Below are positions 9,585 through 18,974 of a stretch of 62,271 nucleotides of DNA, piece after piece (within the stretch, counting starts at the first letter, position 1; the number at the start of each line of letters is the position of its first letter). A model generated the notes under the pieces. It was not told the DNA's origin. It saw only the letters and a program-made list of their open reading frames with translations, and searched no databases. The translations under genes and the position numbers were made by a program. Origin of the DNA: Nitrospinota bacterium (GTDB taxonomy: Bacteria > Nitrospinota > Nitrospinia > Nitrospinales > Nitrospinaceae). The stretch lies in assembly GCA_029879645.1 (NCBI GenBank), contig JAOUPX010000002.1, positions 1 through 62,271 on the forward strand, given 5' to 3'.

Positions 9585-10411
9585 TCTCTGAAAATTTTCT
9601 TGTTTTCTTTCCGGTCTTCCTCGAGAATTTTATTCCAGTCGCGTTTGATGCGCGGAGCATCCTGAAAATCCTGATAAATTCCACGTGCCAGCTCCAGCCG
9701 GTCCACCCCTTCCGGCGCCACTTGAATATCCAATTGCGCCAGCGCCATATCAAAGTCCCGGTTCAGCAGGGATTCCGGATCCATATCGTATTCCTTCAGC
9801 GCCTGCTTGATCATTCCCGGTTCAGAACGAAAGCGGTTTGCCACTTCATTGATGTTTGAGGTGCGGTATCCCTTGTCCTTGGTGATTCCCAGATGATAGG
9901 CGCAGAACAATTCGAATGCGTCGATGTTGCCGACCTGCTTGCCGCTTTCATGTGAAACGGCCTCACGGTTGGAGACGTGCGACGGTTTTTCAGAAGGGCT
10001 GCTGTTAGAACGGGAGTGCGGTTTGTTTCGCGACGGGCCCCGGTCAAACTTGTTCTGCCTGTTTTTATTGTTCGAGGGTTTATTTTTGTCCCGAATCCGC
10101 GAGCCAGGGCCGCTGCTGTTCTTGCTGTCGTTTCTCTTCGCTTTAGGATCCCATTCGGTTCTTTTGAGAGTCGGCATATGGGAGCTTAAAGTGGTGGTGT
10201 CGGAAGCCCAGGCCTGGGAAATTTCGTTTCGGCTTTTCCCGCGCGAAGGAGCATTACGCTGGCCGGTGCTTGATTTCTGTTGTCCACTGCGGTGGTCATT
10301 AGAGGCCGTATGCCGCTGGCCGTTTGCGCCTCGCGGATTGTTTTTGCCACCGGGGCGGCGGTTTTTCTGGCCACGACGTTGCGAAGAATTGGACTGATCT
10401 GAGTTTCTCAA
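9581..10411 (-). CDS. Basic, low-complexity N-terminus plus folded C-terminal domain; hypothetical
   Basis: 276 aa; residues 1-160 are rich in R/K/N/S/G/Q, C-terminus is helical (FELFCAYHLGITKDKGYR...). Confidence 0.7.
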   Translation of the reverse strand: MRNSDQSNSSQRRGQKNRRPGGKNNPRGANGQRHTASNDHRSGQQKSSTGQRNAPSRGKSRNEISQAWASDTTTLSSHMPTLKRTEWDPKAKRNDSKNSSGPGSRIRDKNKPSNNKNRQNKFDRGPSRNKPHSRSNSSPSEKPSHVSNREAVSHESGKQVGNIDAFELFCAYHLGITKDKGYRTSNINEVANRFRSEPGMIKQALKEYDMDPESLLNRDFDMALAQLDIQVAPEGVDRLELARGIYQDFQDAPRIKRDWNKILEEDRKENKKIFRD

Positions 10412-10454
10412 AGTAGATACCTCTGATAATTATTAAAATAAACGAACCACATCG

Positions 10455-12263
10455 TTAAGAAGTCAAAGCTTCTAATTCCCCGACCAGTTCGCCGAATTTC
10501 CCCAGGGCGGTTTCAATCGGCTTGGGGGATCTCATGTCGACTCCTGCGTCATTCAATAAATCCAGGGGGAATTGCGACCCTCCCGACTTCAAAAAATTGA
10601 GGTAAGCATTCAACTCTGATTCGCCGCCGCTAAGAACCCTGTTCGCCAGGGCATAGGCGGCAGAAATGCCCGTGGCGTATTTGTAAACATAGAACCCAAA
10701 ATAAAAATGCGGGATGCGGAAACACTCAAGTGAGAGGCAGGGGTCCAGGATAACGTTTTTGCCGAAATAAGTTTCCAGCAGTTTTTTGTAGATATCCTGA
10801 AACGTTTCCACCGTCATCGGTTGACCCGATTCGGCGGCCTGGTAAATTTGGTTTTCAAATTCGGCGAACATGGTTTGCCGGTACAGCGTGCCGCGTAAAT
10901 TGTCAATCTCACGACAGATCAGGTAAATACGCATGTCGCGGCTGATGTCCTGGCTCAGGAAATAGCGCGTCAGCAAAGCCTCGTTGAATGTGGAGGCGAC
11001 CTCGGCGACGAATATAGTGTAGTCGGCGTAAATGTAGGGCTGGTTCCTGTTCGAGTAATACGAATGCATGGAATGTCCCGCTTCGTGCGCGAGTGTGTAA
11101 ACGCTGTTGATGTTGTCGTCCAGATAGTTCATCAGGATGAACGGGTTGGAATCGTAACAGCCGGAGGAGTAGGCGCCGCTCCGCTTGCCTTTGTTTTCAT
11201 AACGATCCACCCAGCGTGCGTCCAGCAACCCCTCTCTCATGTTCCCGACATAATCGTTGCCCAGCGGCTGGAGGGAATTGCATATTTTATCCACCGCCTC
11301 GTCGTAAGGCATGTTCCATTCAAGATTCTTCACCAGGGGGACGCTGGTGTCATATACATGCAATTTATCCAGTTCCAGCATTCGCTGGCGGATTTCGAAA
11401 TACTTGTAAAGCGGGTCGAGATGGTTGTGAACTGTTTTAACCAGATTGTCATACACTTCCGGCGGAATGTTTTCCGAAAACAGATTCATTTCCCGGACGG
11501 AAGAATAATTTCTCGCCTGTGCATAAAAAATATCTTTTTTGATGCTGGCCGACAACAGGGTGGCATACGTGAACTTATGACTTTCGTAGGCCTTGTAAAA
11601 CGTTTCAAACGTTTCCCTCCGGACCCGCCGGTCCTGTTTCTGCAAAAGACTTTGAAGGTTGCCCTGGGTGATGGTGATTTCCGTTCCCTTTTCGTCCTTC
11701 ACGGTGCCCAGCTTCAGATCGGCATTGTCCAGCATGCCGAATGCATTTTGGGGAGTCCGCGCTATTTCTGCCGAAGCCGCCAGCAAAGCCTCTTCGTTTT
11801 TCGACAGCGTGTGTTTGCGGTAGCGCAACTGCCTTTCCAGATACAGCCGGTACAATTCCAGATCCGGATCGCCGAGAAACTTCTGCATCGTGTCTTCTGG
11901 AATGGCCATGACCTCGGCATTGATAAAACTTCTCGCCTGTTGGTACTGGGTCAGCAGACGTGTGATCTTTTCGTAGTTGCCCTGATGCAGATTGTTGGTT
12001 TTATCTTCATCGTTGCGCAGATGGGCAAAGGTATACACCTTCTCGAGGATACGCGAAAAATCCATATCGAACTCGAGGCAGGCCCTGAGGTTTCCGGCGG
12101 AGTCGCCCAGCGTACCCTGGAACGAGGCATACTTATGCATTCGCGATTCCAGCAATTGGAAATCGGCCTGCCAGGTTTCTTCTGATGCGTACAGGCCGCT
12201 CAGATTCCACGTGTCATTCGCCGGGACGGCTTCTCGGGTTGTCAGTTCTATGGTTGCTTCCAT
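10455..12263 (-). CDS. pepF: Oligoendopeptidase F (M3 family)
   Basis: 602 aa with HEAGHSMHSYYSNRNQPY zinc motif and typical PepF N-terminus. Confidence 0.95.
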   Translation of the reverse strand: MEATIELTTREAVPANDTWNLSGLYASEETWQADFQLLESRMHKYASFQGTLGDSAGNLRACLEFDMDFSRILEKVYTFAHLRNDEDKTNNLHQGNYEKITRLLTQYQQARSFINAEVMAIPEDTMQKFLGDPDLELYRLYLERQLRYRKHTLSKNEEALLAASAEIARTPQNAFGMLDNADLKLGTVKDEKGTEITITQGNLQSLLQKQDRRVRRETFETFYKAYESHKFTYATLLSASIKKDIFYAQARNYSSVREMNLFSENIPPEVYDNLVKTVHNHLDPLYKYFEIRQRMLELDKLHVYDTSVPLVKNLEWNMPYDEAVDKICNSLQPLGNDYVGNMREGLLDARWVDRYENKGKRSGAYSSGCYDSNPFILMNYLDDNINSVYTLAHEAGHSMHSYYSNRNQPYIYADYTIFVAEVASTFNEALLTRYFLSQDISRDMRIYLICREIDNLRGTLYRQTMFAEFENQIYQAAESGQPMTVETFQDIYKKLLETYFGKNVILDPCLSLECFRIPHFYFGFYVYKYATGISAAYALANRVLSGGESELNAYLNFLKSGGSQFPLDLLNDAGVDMRSPKPIETALGKFGELVGELEALTS

Positions 12264-12329
12264 GTGTTTAAATAATATTCCCAGTGATTGGGGGAAAGTG
12301 CTTAACCAACTTCAGCAAGACAAGAGGGG

Positions 12330-14984
12330 TCAGGCCAGGGCCTGCTCGATGGTGTTCAAATGAACTTGAAGTTTGGTTTGCTTTTCCGACAGGTCCAGAT
12401 GTTTCTGCCTGTCCTTTTCGATAACGTCCGGAGGCGCCTTGTCAACGAAATTGGGGTTGGAAAGCTTCTTACTTAAAAATATGATCTCTTTTTCAATTTT
12501 TTTCAACTCTTTTTCGATACGCTTTTTTTCTTCGCCGAAATCCATCAAACCTTCCAGGGGAACGATCACTTCTGCGCCACTTAAAATCGATGAGGCGGAT
12601 ACTTTGGGTTTGATTACCGCAGGTCCGACCTCCAGACCCTCCAGCCGCGCCAGTTCCTTGATGTAGTGCGCTGAATTTTTGGCGATTAGCTCTTTTTTGG
12701 AGTCCTCGGTTTTAACCCTCAGCGGTATTTTCAGGCTGGGTTTCAGGTTCATTTCTCCGCGTATGTTGCGGGCGGCATTGATGATTTCCATCACCCACTG
12801 TAAATGTGTTTCTGCTTCAGAATCTTCCTTCCCGGGATCATATTCAGGAAAGGGAGCGGTCATGATGCTGATCCCCTCCTTCGGAAGTTTCTGCCAGATT
12901 TCTTCAGTGATGAACGGCATGAAGGGATGCAGTAATTTCAATGTCGCTTCAAGTACATGAACCAGAACATTCTGGGTGGCATGTTTTTCCTGGGCGTTGT
13001 CCGAATTAAGGCGCGATTTGGACAACTCGATGTACCAGTCGCAAAACTCATTCCAGATAAATTTATAGAGAGTCGTCGCGGCGTCGTTGAACCGGAACGC
13101 CTCCAGGGCCTGATGAACGTCGCTCGCCGTACGGTTGAGACGGCTGAGAATCCAGCGGTCGGCAAGGCTTCGATGCTCGCTCGCTTCCAGTTCGCAGGTG
13201 CCCTTATAGTCCTCAAGATTCATGAAAGAGAAGCGCGATGCGTTCCACAGCTTGTTGCAGAAGTTGCGGTAGCCGTCGATGCGGTCTTCGTCCAGTTTGA
13301 TATCGCGTCCCTGCGCCGCGAACGCCGCCAGGGTAAACCGGAGCGCATCGGTTCCGTACTTATCCATCATGACCAGTGGGTCGATGACGTTGCCTTTGGT
13401 TTTGCTCATCTTCTGGCCTTCGGCATCGCGGATCAGCGCGTGAATGTAAACGTGATGGAACGGAATATCGTCCATGAACTTGAGGCCCATCATGATCATA
13501 CGCGCCACCCAGAAAAACAGGATGTCGAAACCGGTACACAATACCGACGTGGGATAGAATTTTTTCAGCGACTCGGTTTGATCGGGCCAGCCGAGAGTGG
13601 AAAACGGCCACAGAGCGGAACTGAACCAGGTGTCCAGAACATCGGTTTCCTGCACAAGATCGGTGCCGCCGCAATGCTGGCAGGCCGAGGGAGTTTCCCG
13701 CGCGACGGTGAATTCATTGCACTTGCCGCAGGTCCAGGCCGGTATCTGATGGCCCCACCAGATTTGCCGGGAGATGCACCAGTCGCGGATGTTTTCCATC
13801 CATTCGAAGTAGGTGTTCTCCCAGAACTTGGGAACGATTTTAATCTGTTCACTCCGCACCGCTTCGATGGCCGGTTTTGCCAGCGGTTTTGTTTTCACGA
13901 ACCATTGCTTGGAGAGATAGGGCTCGACCACGGTTTTGCACCGGTAACAATGCCCGACTTTATGAACGTGGTCCTCGATATGGACCAACAGATCCTGCGC
14001 TTTAAGATCTTCAATGATGGCTTTGCGCGCTTCGAACCGGTCCTGGCCTTTGTAAGGGCCGGCCTTATCGTTCATGCGGGCATCAATGTCCATGACGTTA
14101 ATGGACTCCAGGTTATGACGGCGCCCGATTTCGAAGTCGTTGGGATCGTGCGCCGGGGTCACCTTCAAGGCCCCGGTGCCGAATTCGGTATCGACATAAC
14201 TGTCTTCGATCACCGGCAGTTCCCGTTTCAGCAGAGGCAGTATGACTTTTTTCCCGCCTTGACCTTTGTGACGTGGATCCTCGGGATTGATGGCGACCGC
14301 CGTATCGCCCAGCAGGGTTTCAGGACGCGTGGTGGCGACGATCAGTGCGCCGCTTCCGTCTTTCAATGGGTATTTAATATGGTAGAGGTGTCCCGGTTTT
14401 TCCTGATGTTCGACTTCGAGATCCGACAATGCGGTGTGACAGCGCGGGCACCAGTTGATGATGTAGTCGCCCTTATAAATCAGCCCTTCGTCATATAGCG
14501 ATACAAACACCTCGCGCACCGCCCGCGATAACCCTTCGTCCATCGTGAACCGGTCGCGCTCCCAATCCAGCGAACAACCCAACTGCACCAATTGATGATT
14601 GATATTGCCGCCGGATTCCTTTTTCCATTTCCAGACACGCTCGATAAACTGCTCGCGGCCGATGTCCTGACGGTTCAGCCCTTCGGTTTTTAACTGGCGC
14701 TCGACCACATTCTGGGTGGCGATACCGGCGTGGTCCGTTCCCGGCTGCCACAGGGTGTTGATGCCGCGCATCCTCTGCCAGCGGGCCATGATGTCCTGCA
14801 GGGTATTGTTGAAAGCGTGGCCCATGTGCAGGGAACCGGTAATATTGGGTGGCGGGATGGCCATTGAGTACGTTTCGCCGTCACGCGTTTCATCGGCATG
14901 GGCCAAACGGTGCTGGTCCCAATATTCAATCCACCGTTTTTCAACCTCGTGAGGCTGGTATTGTTTGTCTAATTGAATGTCCAT
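12330..14984 (-). CDS. valS: Valyl-tRNA synthetase
   Basis: 884 aa; PPPNITGSLHMGHAFN (HIGH-like), KMSKTKGNVIDPL (KMSKS), C-terminal coiled-coil. Confidence 0.97.
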   Translation of the reverse strand: MDIQLDKQYQPHEVEKRWIEYWDQHRLAHADETRDGETYSMAIPPPNITGSLHMGHAFNNTLQDIMARWQRMRGINTLWQPGTDHAGIATQNVVERQLKTEGLNRQDIGREQFIERVWKWKKESGGNINHQLVQLGCSLDWERDRFTMDEGLSRAVREVFVSLYDEGLIYKGDYIINWCPRCHTALSDLEVEHQEKPGHLYHIKYPLKDGSGALIVATTRPETLLGDTAVAINPEDPRHKGQGGKKVILPLLKRELPVIEDSYVDTEFGTGALKVTPAHDPNDFEIGRRHNLESINVMDIDARMNDKAGPYKGQDRFEARKAIIEDLKAQDLLVHIEDHVHKVGHCYRCKTVVEPYLSKQWFVKTKPLAKPAIEAVRSEQIKIVPKFWENTYFEWMENIRDWCISRQIWWGHQIPAWTCGKCNEFTVARETPSACQHCGGTDLVQETDVLDTWFSSALWPFSTLGWPDQTESLKKFYPTSVLCTGFDILFFWVARMIMMGLKFMDDIPFHHVYIHALIRDAEGQKMSKTKGNVIDPLVMMDKYGTDALRFTLAAFAAQGRDIKLDEDRIDGYRNFCNKLWNASRFSFMNLEDYKGTCELEASEHRSLADRWILSRLNRTASDVHQALEAFRFNDAATTLYKFIWNEFCDWYIELSKSRLNSDNAQEKHATQNVLVHVLEATLKLLHPFMPFITEEIWQKLPKEGISIMTAPFPEYDPGKEDSEAETHLQWVMEIINAARNIRGEMNLKPSLKIPLRVKTEDSKKELIAKNSAHYIKELARLEGLEVGPAVIKPKVSASSILSGAEVIVPLEGLMDFGEEKKRIEKELKKIEKEIIFLSKKLSNPNFVDKAPPDVIEKDRQKHLDLSEKQTKLQVHLNTIEQALA

Positions 14985-15112
14985 TATTTTATATCTGTAA
15001 CACGGGTATACAATTCACCTTTATTTATTGGGTATTAAGCCGGAGTCGGGTTGGGATCTGGGCCGGGAAAGGAGGGATGGTACCACAAAATACGGCCAGC
15101 ATGAATCCTGTT

Positions 15113-16291
15113 TCAGACTTCTCTCGATTTTTTGATGTTCTCGATCTCTTCCTGAATGACCTGCCGGATAATTTTGGGCGCCACTTCTCCCAGCACGTCT
15201 CGAACGGTTTGTTCAAAAGAAGCCGGAGTGGCCTGGCGTTTATCCTTGGGAAGCTGGCTTGAGACCTGATCGATATGCTCTGCAATGATGCGGTCGATCA
15301 GGACAGGCCGGGCAGAGTCGCCAGGGCTTGGCGGCGCTTGTTCTTCCTCCGGCTCAACGATTGGGGTGATTTCGGGTTCCTCTTCGACCGCATGCCGGGC
15401 CATGAAGGAGAGGGTTTCTTCGATCAGGTTCGGTTTGGCCCCAGGTTCCCGTGGCTGAGCCTCGCCGCTTGAATCATCCAGATCCTCCTTCGGATCGGCC
15501 AGAACAGTTTGAAAGGCGGCGTCCAGGTCGTCATCGTTGGCGCTGGCCGCACGAATTTCAGGCTGGAACTCCTCTTCCGGGATATCGGCCAGACCCGGAA
15601 CACCGGTTTCGCTTTCCTCATGTGCGCTCTCGGATTCTCGTTCCCCGTTATCGTCGGTTTCCGCAGTAATCGTTTCCGATTCCTCTTCAAGAACCGGTTC
15701 CGTTTCTTCGGCTGGAGCTTCGTCCTCTTCCAGGATTTCTCCTTCCTGGAGCGTTTGTTCGTTGGAGTCGGTTTCGGATTCCGTTTCCCGATTGACGATA
15801 TCCTCGAACTCGTTCTGGATCACATCGTTATCCGCCCACTCTGGTGCCGGTTTTGCTTCCTCCGTCTCAGCCTCCGGCGAAGGTTCGGCTTCTTCTGTTT
15901 CTGCAGGTTCTTCTGCCGACTCAACGGCCTCCAACTGTAATTTGACTTTTTTCAGGATTTCTTCCGATTTGAACGGTTTGGAAATGGTGTCATCCGCCCG
16001 GGATTTTTTCAGTTCCTCCTCGTCGACATCTTCGAAATCACTGGTCAGCAGGACCACTCGCACAGAGGAAAACCGTTCCATCTCCTTGATCTGGCGGCTG
16101 AGCTGGTAGCCGTCGATTCCCGGCAGATGGATGTCCGCCAGGACGATATCCGGCTTGAACCCGACCATGTACTCCAGGACGTGTTCTCCTTTGCTGATAC
16201 CCTCCACGATCATGCCCTCGTTTTCAAAGGCCATGGCAACAATTTTGTGGATGGTGGGGCTTTCGTCCGCGACCAGTATTTTTGCATTCAT
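15113..16291 (-). CDS. Response regulator receiver with long acidic linker and conserved C-terminal helix
   Basis: ILVADESPTIHKIVAMAF...PDIVLADIHLPGIDGYQL receiver, about 200 aa Glu-rich linker, C-terminal FEQTVRDVLGEVAPKIIRQVIQEEIENIKK. Confidence 0.88.
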   Translation of the reverse strand: MNAKILVADESPTIHKIVAMAFENEGMIVEGISKGEHVLEYMVGFKPDIVLADIHLPGIDGYQLSRQIKEMERFSSVRVVLLTSDFEDVDEEELKKSRADDTISKPFKSEEILKKVKLQLEAVESAEEPAETEEAEPSPEAETEEAKPAPEWADNDVIQNEFEDIVNRETESETDSNEQTLQEGEILEEDEAPAEETEPVLEEESETITAETDDNGERESESAHEESETGVPGLADIPEEEFQPEIRAASANDDDLDAAFQTVLADPKEDLDDSSGEAQPREPGAKPNLIEETLSFMARHAVEEEPEITPIVEPEEEQAPPSPGDSARPVLIDRIIAEHIDQVSSQLPKDKRQATPASFEQTVRDVLGEVAPKIIRQVIQEEIENIKKSREV

Positions 16292-16464
16292 GGAAAGGCT
16301 TCCTGTGGGAATGGCTGGATTCAGTCCTCAATAAACCGGGCAGGATATCCGATAACTAATTAAAAAGTATAACACAAGCTGTATTCGGCGGGCAATGCGT
16401 GGGGACTTCCAAATAAAAGTAATGGATTTTGCCTTGCCGGGATTACGGTGATACCATAAATAAA

Positions 16465-18426
16465 ATGCATGAATTTTGGATGTGGATAAAAAATAACAAA
16501 GTACGGTGGTTCCAGATCTGGATATCTGCTCTGGCAGGGATTCTGCTCTTGGGAGCCGGGCCGCAGGAGGGGTACGCCCAGTACCGGCAGTTGGATATCG
16601 TCCCGGATGTTAAATCGCGTTTCAGTGCCGGATGTTCTTCCATCCAGCAATTGATGACCCAGGCGGAGTTCAAGGGGCTGGACGGGCTGGTGTTCGGCGA
16701 TTACGACCGAAATACCCTGCAATACGGGATTCCGCTGTTTGAACGCATTCTGAAAGTAAAAATTGGCCGACCGGCCTTACTGGATAACGGTGCGGCCACC
16801 TACCTCAGCGAAATCAACCAGATCGACCAATCCGACGACACGCTGGTGCTGGTGCCGGGGGTGGAAAGCGCACCCTTCTATTACTGGAGCGGCAATCCGC
16901 TGGATGAAAACCTCGTTGCGCATAATTGGGACAAGCACCTGCTGATCATCGGCCTGCCCAATTCCAGGGATTATGAGGAGATTCCCATCCTGAACAGCGG
17001 GTTTACCACCCGCTACTGGGAGGAAAATATTCTTCTGTTCCTGGTGCTGTGTACCGCCGCGCTGATCGGCCTTTACGGTTTGATGGGTAAACGCTACCGG
17101 GGGGTATCGTTCCTGTTCATGGTGATCATGGGCTTGCTGGCGGCCAATTTTCATCCCTTTAAGAGTTCGCCCTTCGACCAATACCAGGGCGATCTGGGGG
17201 TGGAACCGTACCAATATCTGATTGATTACGCCGATTCGAGAGGGGCGCTGGTGTTCTGGAGTCACCTGGAAACACCGGTCATAAAAGACCTGGCCGGTGG
17301 TCCGTTGCAGGTGAAAATTCAAACCGGAAAACATTCTGAAGATTTGCTTTTAACCCGCCATTACACCGGATTCCAGGCCTTGAGTGAAAACCGGGTATCG
17401 GCCGCCGAGCCGGGAAACGAATGGGACCGGGTCCTCACTTCGTACCTGCAAGGAGTATGGGACCGGCCCGTGTGGGGATACGGCGCCAACGATTTTCATT
17501 GCGAGGGCCCTGGGAAACTGGGAGCGGTAAGGACTGTTGTGTTGGTGAAACAGAAAAACCGGGCCAGCGTTGTGGAAGCCCTCGGAACCGGACGCATGTA
17601 TGCGGTTAAACAAAAGGATGGCAATAACCGCCTGTCCCTGGACAGGTTCGAGTTGGTCGATCCCGTGTCCGGAAACCGGGCGGTGATGGGGGAGGGATTG
17701 AAGACCGGCGAGACGCCGAATATAGAACTTAAATTGAGTATGACCGGAGCGTCGGAAAGCCACCTTGCCAAAATCAGGTTGATTCGAAACGGCAGGGTGG
17801 TGAAACAGGCGTTGGTCCGTCTGCCCTACGAGGATGTGTGGCAGGCCCCGGAAGCCGATAATTCCCTGCCATCTTATTACAGGTTGATGGTGGAATTCGA
17901 CGAGCACAACCAGCTTGTTTCCAACCCTCTCTTTGTTAATGCCGGTACCATGCGAAAGCCGGTGGTGGCCGCGGCGAATGCGGAAGACAATCCGGTGGTC
18001 AGTCCGCCTCCTCCCAGTCCGTTGCGGATTAACACCGATCCGCTTCCGCCTAAAAAACCCGAAGAAGCAGAACCTCTGGTTGCGCTGAAGCCTGAGGTGG
18101 AACCGTCTCAACCAGAACCTCAGGCCGAACCACCCGCACCGGAAACGCAAGTGACTCCGCTCCCTTCACCTGCGGCCGATTCCGAGCCGCCTGCGGCGCC
18201 ATCTTCCGGCGGGACGTATGTCGAAGTGTTGGGCGACGGTCTCCGCCTCCGCAAAGGTCCCAGCACTCAGTTCCCGGTGGTCGGAAAGGCCGATAAGGGA
18301 GAACGACTGCGCCTGGTCCGGCGGACCGAGGTGCTTTACAACGGAAAGCCCTGGATTGTGATTGAGAAAGAGGGCGACCCGGCCTACGTGTGGTCCGGAC
18401 TCGTGAAAGAACTGCCCGCCGATTAA
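16465..18426 (+). CDS. Membrane protein with degenerate PHP-like periplasmic region and C-terminal SH3 domain
   Basis: Signal/TM; FKGLDGLVFGDYD and LVPGVESAPFYYW resemble PHP motifs; C-terminal YVEVLGDGLRLRKGPSTQFPVVGKADKGERL is bacterial SH3-like. Confidence 0.75.
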   Translation: MHEFWMWIKNNKVRWFQIWISALAGILLLGAGPQEGYAQYRQLDIVPDVKSRFSAGCSSIQQLMTQAEFKGLDGLVFGDYDRNTLQYGIPLFERILKVKIGRPALLDNGAATYLSEINQIDQSDDTLVLVPGVESAPFYYWSGNPLDENLVAHNWDKHLLIIGLPNSRDYEEIPILNSGFTTRYWEENILLFLVLCTAALIGLYGLMGKRYRGVSFLFMVIMGLLAANFHPFKSSPFDQYQGDLGVEPYQYLIDYADSRGALVFWSHLETPVIKDLAGGPLQVKIQTGKHSEDLLLTRHYTGFQALSENRVSAAEPGNEWDRVLTSYLQGVWDRPVWGYGANDFHCEGPGKLGAVRTVVLVKQKNRASVVEALGTGRMYAVKQKDGNNRLSLDRFELVDPVSGNRAVMGEGLKTGETPNIELKLSMTGASESHLAKIRLIRNGRVVKQALVRLPYEDVWQAPEADNSLPSYYRLMVEFDEHNQLVSNPLFVNAGTMRKPVVAAANAEDNPVVSPPPPSPLRINTDPLPPKKPEEAEPLVALKPEVEPSQPEPQAEPPAPETQVTPLPSPAADSEPPAAPSSGGTYVEVLGDGLRLRKGPSTQFPVVGKADKGERLRLVRRTEVLYNGKPWIVIEKEGDPAYVWSGLVKELPAD

Positions 18427-18971
18427 CGGAACTGGTCCACCCGCGTTCCCCTGTTCATCGTATAAAGAAAAATGGTTTTATCGGCGCTGACTTTATCCGG
18501 CGCCATGCCCCGAATGCAAAACCGGTAACAAAGAATTTTAGCGTTGGGCTTTAACTGTTCGAGGATTTTCGGAAACAGCCGGTCGAGGGCCTGATGGGTG
18601 AGATAGATAAACAGGATGTCCGCTTCCCGGAAATCGGTATCGAAGATATTGGCGCGTACGATTTTTGCCCTGTCCTTCACTCCCGCAAGTTTTAGCCTTA
18701 GGTTGGACAGCCGGACTTTGATCGGATCGATTTCAATTCCGGTTGCATTGAGGCCATATTCCTTTACGGCCGTGATCAATACCCGCCCGTCGCCCGAACC
18801 CAGATCGATCAGGTGTTCACCCGGTTTCGTCCCACAGAAATCCAGACCGCGTTTCAAATCCCGGCGCGAAATGGGATGCCACGGAGCCCCGAACAGCGCC
18901 GGACCAATCACCATCACCGCCAACAGCAAAGCCGCACCGATGACCAGTATGGAAATCAAAGTGCCTGGCAT
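18423..18971 (-). CDS. Membrane-anchored class I SAM methyltransferase-like protein
   Basis: N-terminal TM; GEHLIDLGSGDGRVLITAVKEYGLNATGIEIDPIKV. Confidence 0.85.
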   Translation of the reverse strand: MPGTLISILVIGAALLLAVMVIGPALFGAPWHPISRRDLKRGLDFCGTKPGEHLIDLGSGDGRVLITAVKEYGLNATGIEIDPIKVRLSNLRLKLAGVKDRAKIVRANIFDTDFREADILFIYLTHQALDRLFPKILEQLKPNAKILCYRFCIRGMAPDKVSADKTIFLYTMNRGTRVDQFR

Positions 18972-18974
18972 AAT

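Noticed and set aside
11064-12185. 373-aa plus-strand ORF
   Set aside because: Antisense to pepF, composition typical of a shadow ORF.
12957-14498. 513-aa plus-strand ORF
   Set aside because: Antisense to the strongly supported valS; no recognisable domain.
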